DNA of 55,380 bases. Source: Citrobacter sp. wls619 (GTDB lineage Bacteria; Pseudomonadota; Gammaproteobacteria; Enterobacterales; Enterobacteriaceae). Position 1 is the stretch's first letter. Each line of letters begins with the position of its first letter. This document shows positions 53,200 through 55,380 of this stretch, piece by piece. The notes under the pieces were generated by a model. That model did no database searches and was not told where the DNA came from. It worked only from the letters and a program-made list of their open reading frames with translations. The DNA lies in contig NZ_SZXJ01000058.1 of NCBI RefSeq assembly GCF_005281345.1, positions 7,621 to 63,000 on the forward strand, given 5' to 3'. A program made the translations under genes and the position numbers.

Positions 53200-53224
53200 A
53201 GGGCGCGAATGCGCCCTTTTTTTT
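53200..53224 (+). terminator. Terminator after yceB
   Basis: A 7-bp GC-rich stem (53200-53206 with 53211-53217), tetraloop gaat, and a run of eight T starting at 53217. It separates yceB from the pyrC promoter. Confidence 0.88.
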
Positions 53225-53231
53225 CGTGCAA

Positions 53232-53247
53232 ACGAAAACGTTTCCGC
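53232..53247 (+). promoter_or_regulatory. PurR operator of pyrC
   Basis: The 16-bp sequence acgaaaacgtttccgc keeps the central AAACGTTT and most of the PurR consensus. E. coli pyrC carries a PurR site in this position, close to the -35 region. Confidence 0.65.
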
Positions 53248-53260
53248 TTATCCTTTGTTT

Positions 53261-53289
53261 CCGGCAAAAAAGACTATCCTCAGCCGGAG
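53261..53289 (+). promoter_or_regulatory. pyrC leader hairpin that hides the ribosome site
   Basis: ccggc (53261-53265) pairs with gccgg (53283-53287), which overlaps the Shine-Dalgarno ggag (53286-53289), eight bases before the ATG. In E. coli and Salmonella, pyrimidine levels choose the start base within the first ccgg: C-started mRNA forms this hairpin and is poorly translated, G-started mRNA does not. All elements of that switch are visible here. Confidence 0.8.
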
Positions 53290-53296
53290 CATATTG

Positions 53297-54343
53297 ATGA
53301 CTGCACCATCCCAGGTTTTAAAGATCCGCCGCCCAGACGACTGGCACCTTCACCTTCGCGATGGCGACATGTTGAAAACTGTCGTGCCTTATACCAGCGA
53401 AACTTATGGTCGCGCGATTGTTATGCCAAACCTCGCTCCGCCGGTCACTACCGTTGATGCGGCCATTGCGTACCGTCAGCGCATTCTGGACGCTGTACCC
53501 GCCGGACATCACTTTACGCCGTTGATGACCTGCTACTTAACGGACACGCTGGATCCTAATGAACTTGAGCGTGGATTCAACGAAGGCGTCTTCACCGCCG
53601 CGAAACTTTATCCCGCCAATGCAACAACCAACTCTACACACGGTGTAACCTCGGTCGATGCCATTATGCCGGTACTGGAGCGTATGGAAAAATTGGGGAT
53701 GCCACTGTTGGTGCATGGTGAAGTGACGCTCGCTGAGATCGATATTTTCGATCGCGAAGCACGTTTCATCGAAACGGTGATGGATCCCTTGCGTCAGCGT
53801 TTAACCGCGCTAAAAGTGGTGTTTGAACATATCACGACCAAAGATGCCGCCGACTACGTTCGCGAGGGCAACGAGCTTCTTGCAGCAACCATCACACCGC
53901 AGCATTTAATGTTTAACCGCAACCATATGCTGGTCGGCGGAATTCGTCCGCATCTGTACTGTCTGCCGATACTCAAACGTAACGTTCACCAGCAGGCGCT
54001 GCGTGAACTGGTTGCCAGCGGATTCAGCCGTGCATTCCTGGGTACCGACTCCGCACCGCATGCGCGTCATCGTAAAGAGTCCAGTTGCGGCTGTGCGGGC
54101 TGCTTTAATGCGCCGACCGCGCTGGGCAGCTATGCCACTGTGTTCGAAGAGATGAACGCTCTGGACCATTTCGAAGCCTTCTGCTCACTCAATGGCCCGC
54201 AGTTCTATGGTTTGCCGGTGAATGAGACCTTTATTGAGCTGGAACGCGTGGAGCACCAGGTCCCGGAGAGCATTGCGCTGGAAAACGATACGCTGGTGCC
54301 TTTCCTTGGCGGTGAAACGGTACGCTGGTCAGTAAAACGCTAA
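53297..54343 (+). CDS. pyrC: Dihydroorotase
   Basis: A 348-aa zinc enzyme (same length as E. coli) that cyclises carbamoyl aspartate to dihydroorotate in pyrimidine synthesis. The binuclear site is visible: HLH in WHLHLRDGD, carboxylated Lys in [10 protein letters not shown], His in LLVHGEV, His in FEHITTKDA and Asp in LGTDSAPHA. The start MTAPSQVLK at 53297 is chosen from the regulated leader; an ATG 14 codons earlier lies upstream of the leader hairpin and is rejected. Confidence 0.98.
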   Translation: MTAPSQVLKIRRPDDWHLHLRDGDMLKTVVPYTSETYGRAIVMPNLAPPVTTVDAAIAYRQRILDAVPAGHHFTPLMTCYLTDTLDPNELERGFNEGVFTAAKLYPANATTNSTHGVTSVDAIMPVLERMEKLGMPLLVHGEVTLAEIDIFDREARFIETVMDPLRQRLTALKVVFEHITTKDAADYVREGNELLAATITPQHLMFNRNHMLVGGIRPHLYCLPILKRNVHQQALRELVASGFSRAFLGTDSAPHARHRKESSCGCAGCFNAPTALGSYATVFEEMNALDHFEAFCSLNGPQFYGLPVNETFIELERVEHQVPESIALENDTLVPFLGGETVRWSVKR

Positions 54344-54380
54344 AAAAGTGTAGCCCACTGTTGTCAACTGGCGCAGTTAA

Positions 54381-54396
54381 CTGTATAAATAACCAG
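54381..54396 (+). promoter_or_regulatory. LexA box of dinI
   Basis: ctgtataaataaccag keeps the CTG and CAG ends with the AT-rich middle of the SOS box and is the same as the E. coli dinI operator as I recall it. It lies 22 bp upstream of the dinI ATG. Confidence 0.8.
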
Positions 54397-54417
54397 TATA
54401 TCCAACAGGGGGCTATT

Positions 54418-54663
54418 ATGCGTATTGAAGTCACTATTGCCAAAACTTCACCTTTACCAGCCGGTGCTATCGACGCGCTGGCAGGTGAACTCTCCCGCCG
54501 TATTCATCATCATTTTCCGGATAACGAAGGTAACGTTACCGTTCGTTATGCCGGGGCCAACAATCTGTCGGTTATTGGCGCAACAAAAGAGGACAAAGAA
54601 CGCATCAGCGAAATCCTACAGGAAACCTGGGAAAGCGCGGATGACTGGTTCATCAACGAATAA
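54418..54663 (+). CDS. dinI: DNA damage-inducible protein I
   Basis: An 81-aa protein that binds RecA filaments and modulates LexA and UmuD cleavage. MRIEVTIAKTSPLPAGAIDA and the acidic C-terminal helix ILQETWESADDWF are nearly identical to E. coli DinI. AGGGGG precedes the ATG. It is under the LexA box upstream and has its own terminator. Confidence 0.97.
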   Translation: MRIEVTIAKTSPLPAGAIDALAGELSRRIHHHFPDNEGNVTVRYAGANNLSVIGATKEDKERISEILQETWESADDWFINE

Positions 54664-54689
54664 AAAATGATATGCAGTGATGTTTGTTT

Positions 54690-54711
54690 GCCGGGTCGCC
54701 CCGGCTTTTTT
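54690..54711 (+). terminator. Terminator after dinI
   Basis: A 6-bp GC stem (54690-54695 with 54700-54705) with a 4-nt loop is followed by six T. Confidence 0.85.
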
Positions 54712-55002
54712 ATACGTGAATCCTTTAAATCAATCTTGCATTCACCACGCTGGCAGATAATTTATATTAAATACCTTGATTATCTTTTAATCAAATCACC
54801 AAAATAATTGCACAACATGCTAAAAAAAAATGAATAACATGTTGCTTTATTAGTCAGATAACACTGAAAACAAAAAATTTATGCGTCGCCCTCTTTAAAT
54901 TTTCAATGAATACCCTTATTTATTGATATACTGAAGTTGCTTCAGAAAAAAACGCATTGAACCTCGAAAACCGTTGTCTAGTAACACGAATTAGGGGGCA
55001 TG
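54712..55002 (+). other. AT-rich upstream region of bssS
   Basis: This 291-bp interval has no plausible gene. It is clearly AT-rich, with runs of A and T, and should hold the bssS promoter. A TTGATATACTGAAGTTGC-like stretch near 54925 could contain a -10 (TATACT). No operator was recognised. Confidence 0.4.
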
Positions 55003-55257
55003 ATGGAAAAGAATAATGAAGTCATTCAGACTCATCCGCTTGTAGGGTGGGACATCAGCACTGTTGATAGCTACGATGCGCTGATGCTGCGTTTGCACTA
55101 CCAGACCCCGAATCGCCCGGACCCGGATGGGACTGAAGTTGGTCAAACGCTCTGGTTAACCACTGATGTTGCCAGGCAATTTATTTCGATATTAGAAGCC
55201 GGAATCGCCAAAATTGAATCTGGCGATTACCAGGTAAATGAGTATCAGCGACATTAA
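55003..55257 (+). CDS. bssS: Biofilm regulator BssS
   Basis: An 84-aa protein, the same length as E. coli BssS (YceP), reported to affect biofilm formation through signal and stress pathways. MEKNNEVIQTHPLVGWDIST and TLWLTTDVARQFISILEAGI are almost unchanged. The second ATG (55003) is chosen because the first (55000) is one base from the ribosome site AGGGGG. The biochemical role is unknown. Confidence 0.95.
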   Translation: MEKNNEVIQTHPLVGWDISTVDSYDALMLRLHYQTPNRPDPDGTEVGQTLWLTTDVARQFISILEAGIAKIESGDYQVNEYQRH

Positions 55258-55278
55258 ACCTGATACATCACACCATCA

Positions 55279-55303
55279 AAAGGCACCTTCACGGTGCCTT
55301 TCT
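55279..55303 (+). terminator. Terminator after bssS
   Basis: A perfect 9-bp stem (55279-55287 with 55293-55301) with a 5-nt loop ends in a short T-rich stretch (tttctt). Confidence 0.75.
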
Positions 55304-55344
55304 TATTTGCAGGTTGAATATTCCGGTTCAGTTATTTACCCTGC

Positions 55345-55380
55345 TATACCTGTCATACTTCAAGTTGCATGTGCGTTGGC
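55345..55380. repeat. ERIC element cut by window end
   Basis: tatacctgtcatacttcaag followed by ttgcatgtgcgttggc is the characteristic end of an ERIC repeat. The rest lies beyond the window. Confidence 0.75.

Overview
The window is a chromosomal segment of an enterobacterium of the Escherichia/Salmonella/Citrobacter group. About 40 kb keeps the gene order known around pyrC-flg-rne-fab-ptsG in E. coli and Salmonella, with near-identical proteins, ERIC and REP/BIME repeats, and familiar control sites (Mlc, CRP, PurR, LexA, sigma-28). The species cannot be fixed from sequence reading alone; Citrobacter or a close relative is my best guess (inference).

Layout. 1-9.9 kb is an AT-richer accessory block. 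It holds a decayed gene, a zinc-ribbon protein on the minus strand, three paralogous secreted 5'-nucleotidase-family phosphoesterases, a Tsx-like nucleoside channel lying between the second and third of them, a divergent radical-SAM/SPASM protein of the anaerobic sulfatase maturase family, and a second decayed small gene. 10.0-14.7 kb holds shiA, amn and a long cytosolic-type aminopeptidase P; in E. coli shiA-amn lie elsewhere and fhuE follows ptsG. 14.7-29.2 kb is ptsG, then ycfH-holB-tmk-mltG-pabC, then fabF-acpP-fabG-fabD-fabH-plsX-rpmF-yceD (all minus), then yceF (plus) and rluC (minus). rne follows on the plus strand. A LysR regulator and a divergent MFS exporter sit between rne and flgL. 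35.5-47.0 kb is the complete flg cluster: flgL to flgB on minus, flgA-flgM-flgN on plus. The right end is murJ, mviM, yceH, rimJ (minus) and mdtH, yceB, pyrC, dinI, bssS (plus); grxB, which separates yceB and mdtH in E. coli, is absent here.

How genes work together. The left locus looks like a nucleotide-scavenging system: periplasmic nucleotidases release nucleosides and phosphate, and a Tsx-like porin brings nucleosides through the outer membrane. The linked radical-SAM protein has an altered SAM motif and lacks one auxiliary-cluster cysteine, and none of the nucleotidases has a recognisable sulfatase-type modification motif, so its role is unknown. This is the part of the window most likely to hold undescribed biology. 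The rest is core metabolism: glucose uptake, fatty-acid and phospholipid initiation, DNA replication accessory factors, RNA decay, flagellar rod/hook assembly, lipid II flipping and pyrimidine synthesis. A notable regulatory oddity is an ERIC element inserted in the transcribed leader of ptsG, between the Mlc/CRP-controlled promoter and the SgrS-pairing region.
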